Source: Bacillota bacterium (GTDB lineage Bacteria > Bacillota > Dethiobacteria > Dethiobacterales > Dethiobacteraceae). From it: a stretch of DNA of 17,725 bases. Below, piece after piece: positions 7,278-14,816 of this stretch (position 1 is its first letter; each line of letters opens with the position of its first letter). The position numbers were made by a program, and so were the translations under genes. The DNA lies in the NCBI GenBank assembly GCA_012841735.1, contig DUUE01000360.1, positions 1 through 17,725 on the forward strand. Direction: 5' to 3'. The notes under the pieces were generated by a model. It ran no database searches and was not told the DNA's origin. It saw only the letters and a list, made by a program, of their open reading frames with translations.

Positions 7278-7835
7278 TTATGCCGTAAAGTGCTTATATT
7301 TCCCCTTGTCAAGCCCGCACACGGGACAGGCGTCCGGCAGGTCGGTTGTGGTATGCCCGCAGACGGGACAGACATAGACAGTGCCCAGCTCCATATCCCT
7401 GCCTTGTTGGGCCGCCGCCTGTGCTTCCTGAAAAAGCCTGACATGTATTTTTTCCGCTTCCAGGGCAAAATGAAATGCTCTTTCCGCCGCCCTTTCGTTT
7501 TGGCAGCGGGCTGTTTCCAGGTAAACAGGATACATCTGTTCAACTTCATGCAGTTCGCCGTCAATGGCTCCCTGCAGGTTGTCAACTGTTTTGCCGGCGC
7601 CAAAAACGGCTCCTGCCGCCACAGTCGCATCACCAACCTGCTCTTTCAGCACGCGGAAGTGATTGTCCGCATGTGCCCATTCTGCATAGGCAATGGCCCG
7701 GAAAAGCCTGCCGATGTTGGGCATTTGCTCTTTATCCGCCATCTCGGCCCAGATCAGATACCGCATATGCGCCATGCTCTCGCCGCCAAAGGCTGACCGT
7801 AAAAAGTCTGCTGTCATTGCATTTTTTACTGCCAT
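7278..7835 (-). CDS. rbr: Rubrerythrin
   Basis: Non-heme iron peroxidase of anaerobes that reduces hydrogen peroxide using electrons delivered through rubredoxin or NADH oxidoreductases, in the cytoplasm. The protein has 185 residues. A ferritin-like four-helix domain (about 1-145) carries the diiron ligands: Glu19 in GGESMAHMRY, Glu52 and His55 in AEWAHADNH, Glu97 in ELHEVEQMYP, Glu128 and His131 in EAEKIH. A C-terminal rubredoxin-like domain has CPVCG at 156-160 and CPVCG at 170-174, giving the four Cys iron ligands (156, 159, 170, 173). It has the usual order and about the usual length. The ATG at 7835 follows AAAGGAGAT by about 5 nt, a strong site. The gene lies downstream of the response-regulator gene on the same strand with a 146-bp gap containing repeated AACCTG half-sites, so it is probably transcribed separately. 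Confidence 0.95.
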   Translation of the reverse strand: MAVKNAMTADFLRSAFGGESMAHMRYLIWAEMADKEQMPNIGRLFRAIAYAEWAHADNHFRVLKEQVGDATVAAGAVFGAGKTVDNLQGAIDGELHEVEQMYPVYLETARCQNERAAERAFHFALEAEKIHVRLFQEAQAAAQQGRDMELGTVYVCPVCGHTTTDLPDACPVCGLDKGKYKHFTA

Positions 7836-7861
7836 AGCAATCTCCTTTCCTCGCCTTTTTC

Positions 7862-7912
7862 CAGGTTTTAACCTGTCTTATTTCTTTTTCTGCTTAAAGT
7901 GCATAAAACCTG
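7862..7912. promoter_or_regulatory. AACCTG half-sites upstream of rubrerythrin, candidate operator
   Basis: A perfect 14-bp palindrome CAGGTTTTAACCTG lies at 7862-7875. A third half-site, TAAAACCTG at 7904-7912, is the exact inverse of CAGGTTTTA at 7862-7870. This is 27 to 77 bp upstream of the rubrerythrin start. The spacing and repetition suggest a regulator site, but it does not match the PerR box and no regulator is identified. No clear -35/-10 pair was found nearby. Confidence 0.35.
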
Positions 7913-7981
7913 CCTCTTTCCACTGTGCAGCCGGAGTATTGCAGGTCCACACAAGGTGCCGACTTTTGGCCTTTTGGGCAA

Positions 7982-8605
7982 TCAGCCATGTTTGTAATAA
8001 AAGATTGCCAGCTGGGTCCGATCTCTCAGTGACAGTTTCTCCAAAATAACACTTATATAATTGCGGACCGTCCCTTCACTTAAATACAGTTTTTCTGCAA
8101 TCTCTTTATTGGACAACCCGTTTGCCACCTGGGTCACAATTTCTCTTTCCTTTTCCGTGAGGCCAAAACCGCTGAGGCCTGCTTTCTCACGGTCTGCGGC
8201 CGGGGAAAATGGTATTTTGGCAATGATCTCCTCACCAAACACACGCTGCCCCAGGCAGACTGCTTTCAGCGACGGGATGATGCTTTCATAGTTTTGTTTT
8301 AACAGATAACCCTTGGCGCCTATTTGCAGTGCCCGGACGATATATTCGTCATCGGAAAATGTGGTCAGAAAAAGGATTTTTGCCTCCCGGTCCTGTCTTA
8401 AGATGGCTTCCGCCGCCTCAATCCCCGTCATGCCGTCCATCCTGATGTCCAGAAGCAGAATGTCCGGCTTGATTTCCCGGTAAAGTGCCACTGCCTGGCG
8501 GCCGTTAAAACCGGTACCTGCCACCTCAATTTCTTCATCCGCCTCCAGGATTGTTTTTAAAGCTGTTACAACCAGCCGGTCGTCATCAACAATCAGTACT
8601 CTCAC
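7982..8605 (-). CDS. NarL/FixJ-type response regulator (LnrK-like)
   Basis: Transcription factor activated by phosphotransfer from the adjacent kinase; 207 residues. The receiver domain (about 1-120) has acidic pocket Asp7-Asp9, phosphoacceptor Asp53 in LLLDIRMDG, Thr81/Thr82 and Lys103 in KGYLLK. A LuxR/GerE helix-turn-helix (about 143-207) carries LTEKEREIVTQVANGLSNKEIA and LYLSEGTVRNYISVILEKL. Start is GTG 8605, 7 nt after AGGAGGGG; the nearby ATG 8609 is in the kinase frame. It overlaps the kinase gene by 20 nt, implying translational coupling. Divergent from an ABC-2 exporter operon, it resembles Bacillus LnrK, which activates lnrLMN; that parallel is inference from architecture. Its likely targets are the palindromes at 9755-9791. 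Confidence 0.93.
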   Translation of the reverse strand: MRVLIVDDDRLVVTALKTILEADEEIEVAGTGFNGRQAVALYREIKPDILLLDIRMDGMTGIEAAEAILRQDREAKILFLTTFSDDEYIVRALQIGAKGYLLKQNYESIIPSLKAVCLGQRVFGEEIIAKIPFSPAADREKAGLSGFGLTEKEREIVTQVANGLSNKEIAEKLYLSEGTVRNYISVILEKLSLRDRTQLAIFYYKHG

Positions 8606-9683
8606 GCATCAACCCCTCCTTTGGCACAGTGATGAAGATGGCAAAACCGTCTTCTGTTATGATATTGATGATGCCCTGCAGGGCGTGGACACGGTCGGCC
8701 ATGTTTTTCAGTCCCATGCCCCTGTCCGGGTCATAATTTACTACCCTGCCGTTATCTTTGATAATCAACTGGTACAGTGCAGGGTGTTCACGCAAAACAA
8801 CAGAGGCGTAAGTGGCATCGGAATGCTTCATCAGGTTGGCGAGAGCTTCCCTGACGATGGCAATGAAAGCTGTTTTCACTTTCAGGGGCGGATTGCCGGC
8901 TATACTGTATTCATAGCGGATTTCACAAAAAGAAAAATTTTCCACTAATTTTTCTATCTGCGCCCTGAGATCAATCGCTTCGTCATACAGTGCATGCACA
9001 CTTTTTCTTGTGCTGTCCATGGCCTGGGACAATGTATCGTGGAGCGCATCCAGGTGCAGCTTCAGCTTTTCATCCCGGTTGACAGTCCGCAGCGCTCCTG
9101 TCTGCAGGAGGGCGCTGGACAGCAAGTGGCCCACATTATCATGTATTTCACGGGCAATGCGGTTGCGTTCATTCAGCGTCGCCATGGTCAGCTCGTTGTC
9201 CTGCTTTGCAATCAATTCCCTGTTTTGTTGTTGCAGCCGCAGTGACATTTCCCTGGCTTCGTCCAGCAGCCGAAAATGCCTTTTCTGCAAAGCAACAAGC
9301 AATCCCCGCCGCCGGCTGAGTAAAACTGCCGGCAAAAGCAGCGCCAGGCTCATCATCATAACCCGCTGCATACCGGGCTGCAGGTAAAAGACAAACGGGA
9401 CAAGCAGCAAAAAGTTAAAATACGGGCGGCTGCCAAAAAGCCTGTCGCAGGCAATGACAGGCAAAAAAACAACAAGTCCGGGCAAGAAAAAAGTAACGGG
9501 AATAAAGGCGGCAATCAGCGGGATTTTTATCCGTTCAGCATCAAAATAGCTTAAAAAACCGCCAAAAATGATCACCAGAAGGATTGGTGTGACGCTGACG
9601 GGAAAGCAGGTCTGGGAAAAATATACCAGCAGACAGGCAAGAAAAATGACCGACCTGTCAAACACCTCACTAAAACTGCCCAT
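8586..9683 (-). CDS. Sensor histidine kinase, HisKA_3/NarX-LiaS group (LnrJ-like)
   Basis: Membrane sensor kinase, 365 residues. The N-terminal third (about 12-123) is almost entirely hydrophobic, with about four to six membrane segments and no large outer loop. It probably senses membrane-associated compounds or the transporter itself. A short coiled segment (about 130-165) leads to the H-box NERNRIAREIHDNVGH with phosphoacceptor His181. The HATPase_c domain has the N-box REALANLMKHSDA (Asn283), DNGR at 310-313 and the Gly box GMGLKNM at 322-328. The ATG at 9683 follows GGGGGAGGT by about 5 nt. The 3' end overlaps the response regulator by 20 nt. Both lie divergent from the ABC exporter operon 160 bp away, as in linearmycin-type resistance cassettes. 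The ligand is unknown. Confidence 0.93.
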   Translation of the reverse strand: MGSFSEVFDRSVIFLACLLVYFSQTCFPVSVTPILLVIIFGGFLSYFDAERIKIPLIAAFIPVTFFLPGLVVFLPVIACDRLFGSRPYFNFLLLVPFVFYLQPGMQRVMMMSLALLLPAVLLSRRRGLLVALQKRHFRLLDEAREMSLRLQQQNRELIAKQDNELTMATLNERNRIAREIHDNVGHLLSSALLQTGALRTVNRDEKLKLHLDALHDTLSQAMDSTRKSVHALYDEAIDLRAQIEKLVENFSFCEIRYEYSIAGNPPLKVKTAFIAIVREALANLMKHSDATYASVVLREHPALYQLIIKDNGRVVNYDPDRGMGLKNMADRVHALQGIINIITEDGFAIFITVPKEGLMRESTDC

Positions 9684-9713
9684 AATACCTCCCCCTGCAC
9701 CCTGCTTACCCGC

Positions 9714-9742
9714 ATCTTACCATTTCCTGTCCTTCACCACAA
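9714..9742 (-). promoter_or_regulatory. Candidate promoter of the kinase/regulator operon
   Basis: On the minus strand, TTGTGG (9737-9742) and TAAGAT (9714-9719) are separated by exactly 17 nt, and TGG precedes the -10, giving an extended -10 form. Both hexamers are imperfect, so this is a moderate call. Confidence 0.4.
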
Positions 9743-9754
9743 TTGCTTTTTTCC

Positions 9755-9791
9755 TGACAAATGTCACGGCAAAAAGTGAAAGCCGTCACTT
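9755..9791. promoter_or_regulatory. Palindrome cluster in the divergent spacer, candidate response-regulator operator
   Basis: Three overlapping inverted repeats sit between the two divergent candidate promoters: TGACAAATGTCA (9755-9766, 5-bp perfect arms); GTCACGGC/GCCGTCAC (9763-9770 and 9782-9789, 7 of 8 positions paired); AAGTGA/TCACTT (9774-9779 and 9786-9791, perfect). Their position just upstream of the exporter -35 fits an activator site for the adjacent NarL-type regulator. Binding itself is inference. Confidence 0.45.
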
Positions 9792-9818
9792 ACAGGTATT
9801 TTCCCGGCGGTGTATGAT
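9789..9818 (+). promoter_or_regulatory. Candidate promoter of the ABC exporter operon
   Basis: CTTACA at 9789-9794, 18 nt, then TATGAT at 9813-9818. The weak -35 overlapped by the edge of the palindrome cluster is what one expects of an activator-dependent promoter. The -10 could instead be TATAAA at 9818-9823, which has no good -35. Confidence 0.4.
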
Positions 9819-9842
9819 ATAAACGGAAGGAGGTTTGGGAAA

Positions 9843-10775
9843 ATGGTCGTCCGCGTGAATAATCTGGTAAAACGCTATGGTGAACTGTTGGCGCTGGACC
9901 ACCTGTCGTTTTCCGTCCAAGGCGGCGAAATCTTCGGTCTTCTGGGACCGAATGGCTCCGGTAAAACAACCGCCATCAACTGCCTGCTGTCCCTGCTGGA
10001 ATACGACAAAGGCACAATCGAGGTTTTCGGGCAGCCCATGGCGCCTGACGCCTATCACATTAAACGGGAGATCGGCATTGTCATGCAGAATGTTGCCGTC
10101 TACAACGAACTGACTGTCCGCGAAAACATCGATTATTTCTGCGGGCTGTATGTGCCGGAGAAACAAAGCAGAAGGAAACTTGTGGCTGAAGCCATTGAAT
10201 TCGTCGGTCTCGCTGAATTTGCCCATTATTACCCCGCCAAACTGAGCGGCGGGTTGCTGCGCAGGCTGAATATTGCCTGCGGGATTGCCCACAAACCAAA
10301 ACTCATTATCCTGGATGAACCGACAGTGGCTGTGGACCCTCAGAGCCGCAACAGGATTCTGGAAGGAATTTTGGCCTTAAACCGGCAGGGAGCAACTGTC
10401 ATTTACACCTCCCACTATATGGAAGAAGTCGAGCAGATCTGCAGCCGTATTCTCATTATTGACAAGGGGAGAGCCATTGCCACAGGCACCAAAGATGAAC
10501 TGAAAGCCATGATCACAATGGAAGAAAAAATCACGGTCGAGACACAGCCGCTCACCCGGGAACAGCTGGCCAGGCTGTGTGCCCTGCCCCATATTCTTTC
10601 CGCCGAATATGGCAGCGGGCAGCTTGTCATCAAATCGGGCAGGGGCGGTCACAATTTGGAGACTGTACTTGATTTTATCAAGACTGAAAAGATTCAATGC
10701 GGCAAAATTTATTCGGAACTGCCCACGTTAAATGACGTCTTTTTAGAAATTACAGGCAAACATTTAAGAGACTGA
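9843..10775 (+). CDS. ABC-2 type exporter ATPase (LnrL-like)
   Basis: Nucleotide-binding subunit powering the two membrane proteins encoded directly after it; 310 residues. Walker A GPNGSGKT at 35-42, Q-loop Gln82, signature LSGGL at 134-138, Walker B LIILDEP at 154-160 followed by VAVDPQSR, and switch His191 in TSHYMEE. The C-terminal 90 residues form the regulatory tail common in CcmA/drug-exporter ATPases. Start ATG 9843 is chosen over ATG 9810 because AAGGAGGT lies at 9827-9834 with 8 nt spacing and the candidate -10 box overlaps the upstream ATG. Followed after 14 nt by the first permease. Family knowledge: such ATPase plus two ABC-2 permease sets with an adjacent LuxR-type two-component system export or shed membrane-active antibiotics. 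Substrate here is unknown. Confidence 0.93.
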   Translation: MVVRVNNLVKRYGELLALDHLSFSVQGGEIFGLLGPNGSGKTTAINCLLSLLEYDKGTIEVFGQPMAPDAYHIKREIGIVMQNVAVYNELTVRENIDYFCGLYVPEKQSRRKLVAEAIEFVGLAEFAHYYPAKLSGGLLRRLNIACGIAHKPKLIILDEPTVAVDPQSRNRILEGILALNRQGATVIYTSHYMEEVEQICSRILIIDKGRAIATGTKDELKAMITMEEKITVETQPLTREQLARLCALPHILSAEYGSGQLVIKSGRGGHNLETVLDFIKTEKIQCGKIYSELPTLNDVFLEITGKHLRD

Positions 10776-10789
10776 AAGGAGCGTCTTTC

Positions 10790-11926
10790 ATGTCCTCTCA
10801 TATCTTCGTCTACAGGCTCAAATGCCTGCTGCGTGACAAAGAAACCATTTTCTGGACATTGCTTTTTCCCCTGGTGCTGGCAGTATTCTTCAAGCTTGCC
10901 TTTGGCAATCTGGACCGGGGGGAAATCTTTCAGGTTATCGACCTTGCCGTGGTTGACAATACCGCCTACCGCCAGGATCAGTTTTTCCAGCAGGCACTTG
11001 ACGAAGTATCTGCAGGCAGCGACAGGCTGTTTAACGTCATCCTGACCACGGCAGAAAATGCGGAGCAGCTGCTGCAAAAAAATGCAATCGCCGGTTACAT
11101 TGTTGTGGCAGAACAGCCCAGGCTTGTTGTCAGCCGGTCCGGCATCGCCCAGAATATCATTAAAAGCTTTTTGGACATATATTTGCAGTCGGCCGTTGCC
11201 GTAGAAGATATTTTACAGCATAATCCTGCGTATGCTGCACAATTGTTTCAGGATCTGGCCGGGCGGCGGCAGTACGTTACGGAGGTTTCCGGCACCGCCG
11301 CAGAACCTGACAGCGTCCTGAATTACTTTTACGCCCTCATTGCCATGGCCTGCTTTTACGGCGGATTTTTGGGCATGCGTGAAATCACCGATATTGAAGC
11401 CAACATTTCACCACTTGCCGCCCGCATTAATATTTCTCCCGTGCATAAACTGAAAGCCTTTCTCGCCAGTCTGAGCGCCTCTCTCCTGATCCACCTGGCG
11501 GAAATGTTTATTTTGCTTCTTTTCTTACGTTTTGCCCTGCAGATTGCTTTCGGGGACAAAAGCTTTTATGTTGTGCTCACCACAGTTTTGGGCTCTGTGG
11601 CCGGCGTTTCTTTCGGTGCCCTCGTCAGTGCCATGGTAAAAAAAGCGGAAAACATAAAGATCGCCATCTTAATCGGTGCGACCATGGCCGGTTCCTTTCT
11701 GGCCGGCATGATGTTTCAGAATATGAAATATATTGTTGCCCGGCACCTTCCCGCCCTTTCCTGGCTGAACCCGGTAAATCTTTTGACAGATGCTTATTAC
11801 AGCCTGTATTACTATGACACCTACTCCAGGTATGCGCTGAATATGGGCATCCTGGGCGCCTTTGTCATTGTCTTCTGCACAGGCACATACCTCATCATCA
11901 GGAGGCGTAAATATGCAAGTCTTTAA
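10790..11926 (+). CDS. ABC-2 type permease, first subunit (LnrM-like)
   Basis: Membrane subunit of the exporter, 378 residues, ABC2_membrane_3 architecture. After a short cytoplasmic start with the typical RLKCLLRDKETIFWTLLFPLVLAVFF, TM1 spans about 21-38. A large extracytoplasmic domain (about 40-175) follows, then five membrane segments at about 176-196, 221-247, 258-280, 290-310 and 352-371. SPLAARINISPVHKLKAF at about 207-224 is the conserved cytoplasmic coupling region (compare the usual TPVSR-type motif). The ATG at 10790 follows AAAGGAG by about 9 nt. The last codons overlap the start of the second permease by 14 nt. Length is close to that of linearmycin-exporter permeases. Confidence 0.9.
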   Translation: MSSHIFVYRLKCLLRDKETIFWTLLFPLVLAVFFKLAFGNLDRGEIFQVIDLAVVDNTAYRQDQFFQQALDEVSAGSDRLFNVILTTAENAEQLLQKNAIAGYIVVAEQPRLVVSRSGIAQNIIKSFLDIYLQSAVAVEDILQHNPAYAAQLFQDLAGRRQYVTEVSGTAAEPDSVLNYFYALIAMACFYGGFLGMREITDIEANISPLAARINISPVHKLKAFLASLSASLLIHLAEMFILLLFLRFALQIAFGDKSFYVVLTTVLGSVAGVSFGALVSAMVKKAENIKIAILIGATMAGSFLAGMMFQNMKYIVARHLPALSWLNPVNLLTDAYYSLYYYDTYSRYALNMGILGAFVIVFCTGTYLIIRRRKYASL

Positions 11927-13079
11927 GCTTTGCCTCAAAATTCTCAAGAAGAATATTCCTGCACTTTCTATTTACGTCATTATCTTTATCGGCGTTGCCG
12001 TCATCATGACCTTTGCCTTCGTCACTGAACAGGCAAACGATTATGTTTTTACCCGCAGCAAAAGCAATCTTGCTTTTCTCAGTGCAGAAAATACCCCGCT
12101 GATTGCAGGTTTAAAAGCGGAACTGGGAAAGGTTGCCAACTTCGTAAAGCTTCCGGATGAAAAGGAGGCTTTACAGGACGCCCTCTTTTTCCGTACCGTA
12201 TCCTATATCCTGCGTGTTCCCACAGGTTTCAGCGAAAAGTTTATGCAGGGCGGGCAGGTGCGTCTGGAAAAAATATCTGTCCCGGGCTCTTACAGCAGCG
12301 CCTACCTGGATTTAAGCATTGATCAGTATTTTAATCTTGCCAGGCTGTATCTTTTGCAGGCAGAAAACCTTTCCCAGGAAGAACTGGTGAAACATGTCGC
12401 CGCCGCTTTGGCCGCCGGGGCGGAAGTAGAACTGTTGGCGGGCAGCGCCGCACCGGACACCATCCTGTCAACCAACCTTTATTTTAATTATCTTGCCTAT
12501 TCCCTGCTGTCCGTCACCATCCTGGGCATGTCAACTTTAATGCTTACCTATCACAATCAGGACCTGCAGAAAAGAAATGCCTGTTCACCACTCACACCTG
12601 CCAGTTTTAACCGCCAGTTTGGCCTGGCCGTTTTAGCCTTCACGGGAATGGCCTGGCTGCTGATGGTTACACTCTGCCTCCTCTTCACTGGCAAAAACAT
12701 TTACAACCCAAGCACTGTCTTTTTCCTCATTAACTCCCTGGCTTTTGCCGTCTGCAGCGCCTGCCTCAGCTTTCTCATCGGCAATTTGGTTACCAACGTC
12801 AAAGCAATTCCGGCCATCAGCAATGTGGTTACTTTGGGACTTTCTTTTCTTAGCGGTATCTTTGTCCCGGTGGAACTGCTGGGCAGCTCCGTGTTAAAAA
12901 TCGCCGGCTTTACCCCCACCTATTGGTTTGTGGCCGCCAACAACCATCTTGCCGGGTTGAAACAGTTTAATTCGGCCACCCTGCAGCCTGTCTTTTCCGC
13001 AATGCTATTGCAAATCGCTTTTGCCCTGGCATTTTTCGCCATTGCCCTGGTTGCCGCAAAAAAACGCAGGCTGCAATAA
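11913..13079 (+). CDS. ABC-2 type permease, second subunit (LnrN-like)
   Basis: Partner permease, 388 residues from ATG 11913. This start lies inside the end of the previous gene, 7 nt after AGGAGG, and overlaps it by 14 nt; an earlier in-frame ATG at 11862 has no ribosome site and would extend far into that gene. TM1 spans about 17-37, then an outer domain (about 40-185), then membrane segments at about 187-212, 236-258, 266-290, 300-325 and 360-382. Segment DLQKRNACSPLTPASFNRQFGLA (about 217-239) corresponds to the cytoplasmic coupling region. It shares the fold with the upstream permease but is clearly diverged, implying a heterodimeric membrane channel. A strong terminator follows, so the exporter operon comprises exactly three genes. 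Confidence 0.88.
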   Translation: MQVFKLCLKILKKNIPALSIYVIIFIGVAVIMTFAFVTEQANDYVFTRSKSNLAFLSAENTPLIAGLKAELGKVANFVKLPDEKEALQDALFFRTVSYILRVPTGFSEKFMQGGQVRLEKISVPGSYSSAYLDLSIDQYFNLARLYLLQAENLSQEELVKHVAAALAAGAEVELLAGSAAPDTILSTNLYFNYLAYSLLSVTILGMSTLMLTYHNQDLQKRNACSPLTPASFNRQFGLAVLAFTGMAWLLMVTLCLLFTGKNIYNPSTVFFLINSLAFAVCSACLSFLIGNLVTNVKAIPAISNVVTLGLSFLSGIFVPVELLGSSVLKIAGFTPTYWFVAANNHLAGLKQFNSATLQPVFSAMLLQIAFALAFFAIALVAAKKRRLQ

Positions 13080-13090
13080 GACGTTGCATG

Positions 13091-13126
13091 AAAAAGATCC
13101 CGCCGCAGATGCCGGGATCTTTTTTT
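13091..13126 (+). terminator. Intrinsic terminator of the exporter operon
   Basis: Stem GATCCCG (13096-13102) pairs with CGGGATC (13113-13119), extended by A-T pairs, with a 10-nt loop, then a T run at 13120-13126. It starts 12 nt after the last stop codon. Confidence 0.9.
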
Positions 13127-13260
13127 CGCCCTCCTGTCTTCTTTACCATTGCTCACACATTTAACAACAGGATAATAATTGACAGCAGGCTTATTCTCTG
13201 CCTCTGCCCGCATTCCTGCTTTTTGTCTTCACCCCTGCAAAAGCTGACCGCAGAAAAAAC

Positions 13261-13289
13261 TTGACAGGAAAACAGGAGGATGTTAGAAT
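13261..13289 (+). promoter_or_regulatory. Sigma-A promoter of the MATE gene
   Basis: TTGACA at 13261-13266, a 17-nt spacer and TAGAAT at 13284-13289, with TGT just before the -10 (extended -10). It is among the best promoters in the window and lies 67 nt before the ATG. An ATAGT/ACTAT inverted repeat just downstream (13294-13298 and 13309-13313) could bind a repressor, though five base pairs is weak evidence. The rest of the 13127-13260 gap shows nothing else recognisable. Confidence 0.8.
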
Positions 13290-13317
13290 TTAAATAGTTA
13301 GATTTCATACTATCTTG

Positions 13318-13334
13318 CCGCAGGCCGGCTGCGG
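13318..13334 (+). other. Small hairpin in the MATE 5' leader
   Basis: CCGCAG (13318-13323) and CTGCGG (13329-13334) form a perfect 6-bp stem with a 5-nt loop, ending 10 nt before the GAGGT ribosome site. It could stabilise the leader or modulate translation. It is too small for any known riboswitch class. Confidence 0.35.
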
Positions 13335-13355
13335 AAATACGTGTTGAGGTAGACT

Positions 13356-14738
13356 ATGGTAACGCCACAGCAATTGAAAAATGACAATATCTTAGGCTTA
13401 ATTGCAAGCTTTTCCGGGCCGGCGATTGCCGGCATGCTCATGATGTCCGTTTACAATATTACCGACAGGATCTTTATCGGGCAGACAGAAGGCCCGCTTG
13501 CCATCGCCGGTCTGGCCGTAGCCCATCCCATGATGATGATGATTAAAGGGTCGCTGGGGATATTGATCGGTCTGGGGGCGGCCGCTTTGCTCTCGTTGCG
13601 CATGGGAGAGGGGAAAGAGGAAGAAGCAAAAAAAATACTGGGCAATGCTTTCACCCTTATTGCCATTGCCGGCATTTCCGCTTCATTGATCATGCTGCTT
13701 TTCCTAGACACCTTGCTGACCATGTTTGGTGCCAGTAAAGCTGTTTTACCTTTTGCCCGGTCTTATGCACAGATTATTTTAGTGGGCAGTATATTCCACA
13801 TAATGGGGCTCGCCGGAACAAATTTAATTCGCGCTGCAGGCAGCCCCCGTGCAGCAATGGTTACCAACCTGATTGGCGCCTGCACCAATATTGTCCTTGA
13901 TGCCGTTTTTGTTCTTGGCTGCGGCCTTGGCGTCACCGGTGCCGCCATTGCCACAGTTATTTCCCAGGTTGCTTCCGCCGCCTGGGTAATCTGGCATTTT
14001 GTCCGCGGCTCCAGTGTTTTGACATTGTGCAGAGCCCATTTGCGCCTGACCTGGGCACGGACAAGAGAAATAGCCACCATAGGCGCACCGCCTTTTCTGC
14101 GCTCAATCATCAACAGTGCCGTTATGATACTGCTGAATAACAGCCTGCTCATTTACGGGGGGGATATTGCCGTTTCCGCCATGGGCGTTATCTTCAGCCT
14201 GCACTCGCTTTTAGTTCTGCCCCTGCTCGGTTTAAGCAACGGTGCACAGCCTGTAATCGGCTTTAATTTTGGTGCCGGGCAGTTCAGGCGCGTCAAGCAG
14301 GCATTATTTTACGCAGCGGGCATAGCTACTGTCATCGTAGTGGCAGTTTATCTGGCTGTTATGTTTGCTCCCGCCTTTTTATTGCGCCTTTTTACCAACA
14401 ATGCACAGTTAATCGAAGTAGGGACAAAAGGCTTGCGGATCTACATGTTTCTTTTGCCGGTAGTAGGTTTCCAGCTCGTCGGGTCCAACTACTTCCAGGC
14501 AACGGGCCGGTCCGCACAGGCTATCTTTTTAAATCTGGCCAGGCAGTGTATTTTTCTCATCCCCATGCTGCTCATTCTCCCCCGCTTCCTCAAACTGCAG
14601 GGTGTCTGGATGGCCCAGCCGGTTGCCGACGCCATGGCTTTTCTGGTAACCGCCCTCTTTGTGTATTTGGATCTGCGCAAGCTGCCGCAGAAAGAAGCTG
14701 AAATACTTGTTACTGATCCGGAGACACCTTTCCTGTAA
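13356..14738 (+). CDS. MATE family multidrug efflux transporter
   Basis: Cation-coupled antiporter (Na+ or H+) exporting drugs and other organic cations across the membrane; 460 residues, typical of the MepA/NorM-type MATE family, which has twelve transmembrane helices in two bundles of six. The opening LIASFSGPAIAGMLMMSVYNITDRIFIGQ is the standard first MATE helix motif. The second half begins near the IATIGAPPFLRSIINSA helix, and LSNGAQPVIGFNFGAGQF is a hallmark of its second helix. The loop MGEGKEEEAKKILGNAFTL is also typical. The ATG at 13356 follows GAGGT by about 7 nt. It is a single-gene transcript with its own promoter and a downstream hairpin. No regulator gene is adjacent. The substrate is unknown; proximity to the LnrLMN-like exporter suggests a small efflux island. 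Confidence 0.93.
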   Translation: MVTPQQLKNDNILGLIASFSGPAIAGMLMMSVYNITDRIFIGQTEGPLAIAGLAVAHPMMMMIKGSLGILIGLGAAALLSLRMGEGKEEEAKKILGNAFTLIAIAGISASLIMLLFLDTLLTMFGASKAVLPFARSYAQIILVGSIFHIMGLAGTNLIRAAGSPRAAMVTNLIGACTNIVLDAVFVLGCGLGVTGAAIATVISQVASAAWVIWHFVRGSSVLTLCRAHLRLTWARTREIATIGAPPFLRSIINSAVMILLNNSLLIYGGDIAVSAMGVIFSLHSLLVLPLLGLSNGAQPVIGFNFGAGQFRRVKQALFYAAGIATVIVVAVYLAVMFAPAFLLRLFTNNAQLIEVGTKGLRIYMFLLPVVGFQLVGSNYFQATGRSAQAIFLNLARQCIFLIPMLLILPRFLKLQGVWMAQPVADAMAFLVTALFVYLDLRKLPQKEAEILVTDPETPFL

Positions 14739-14770
14739 AGGCAGCTGGAATTCCGGACAACCCCGCACAA

Positions 14771-14808
14771 GAGCGCCTGCAGATGGCAGAAAGCGCTCAT
14801 TTTGCTTT
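14771..14808 (+). terminator. Probable terminator of the MATE gene
   Basis: GAGCGC (14771-14776) pairs with GCGCTC (14793-14798), continued by CTGC (14777-14780) with GCAG (14786-14789). An AAA bulge lies on the 3' side and ATTTTGCTTTT follows. The bulge and broken T run make it imperfect. Confidence 0.5.
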
Positions 14809-14816
14809 TACAGAAT

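Noticed and set aside
7160..7636. 158-codon minus-strand frame inside and downstream of rubrerythrin
   Set aside because: It is out of frame with the well-supported rubrerythrin and has no domain similarity I can see. Its 3' part runs through the 7196-7237 hairpin.
8586..8605. 20-nt kinase/regulator overlap as a possible frameshift artefact
   Set aside because: Both proteins have complete family-typical ends, and overlapping two-component genes are common, so it is ordinary translational coupling.
9810..9842. Upstream ATG for the exporter ATPase
   Set aside because: The AAGGAGGT site and the likely -10 box lie downstream of or over it. ATG 9843 is correctly spaced and matches family N-termini.
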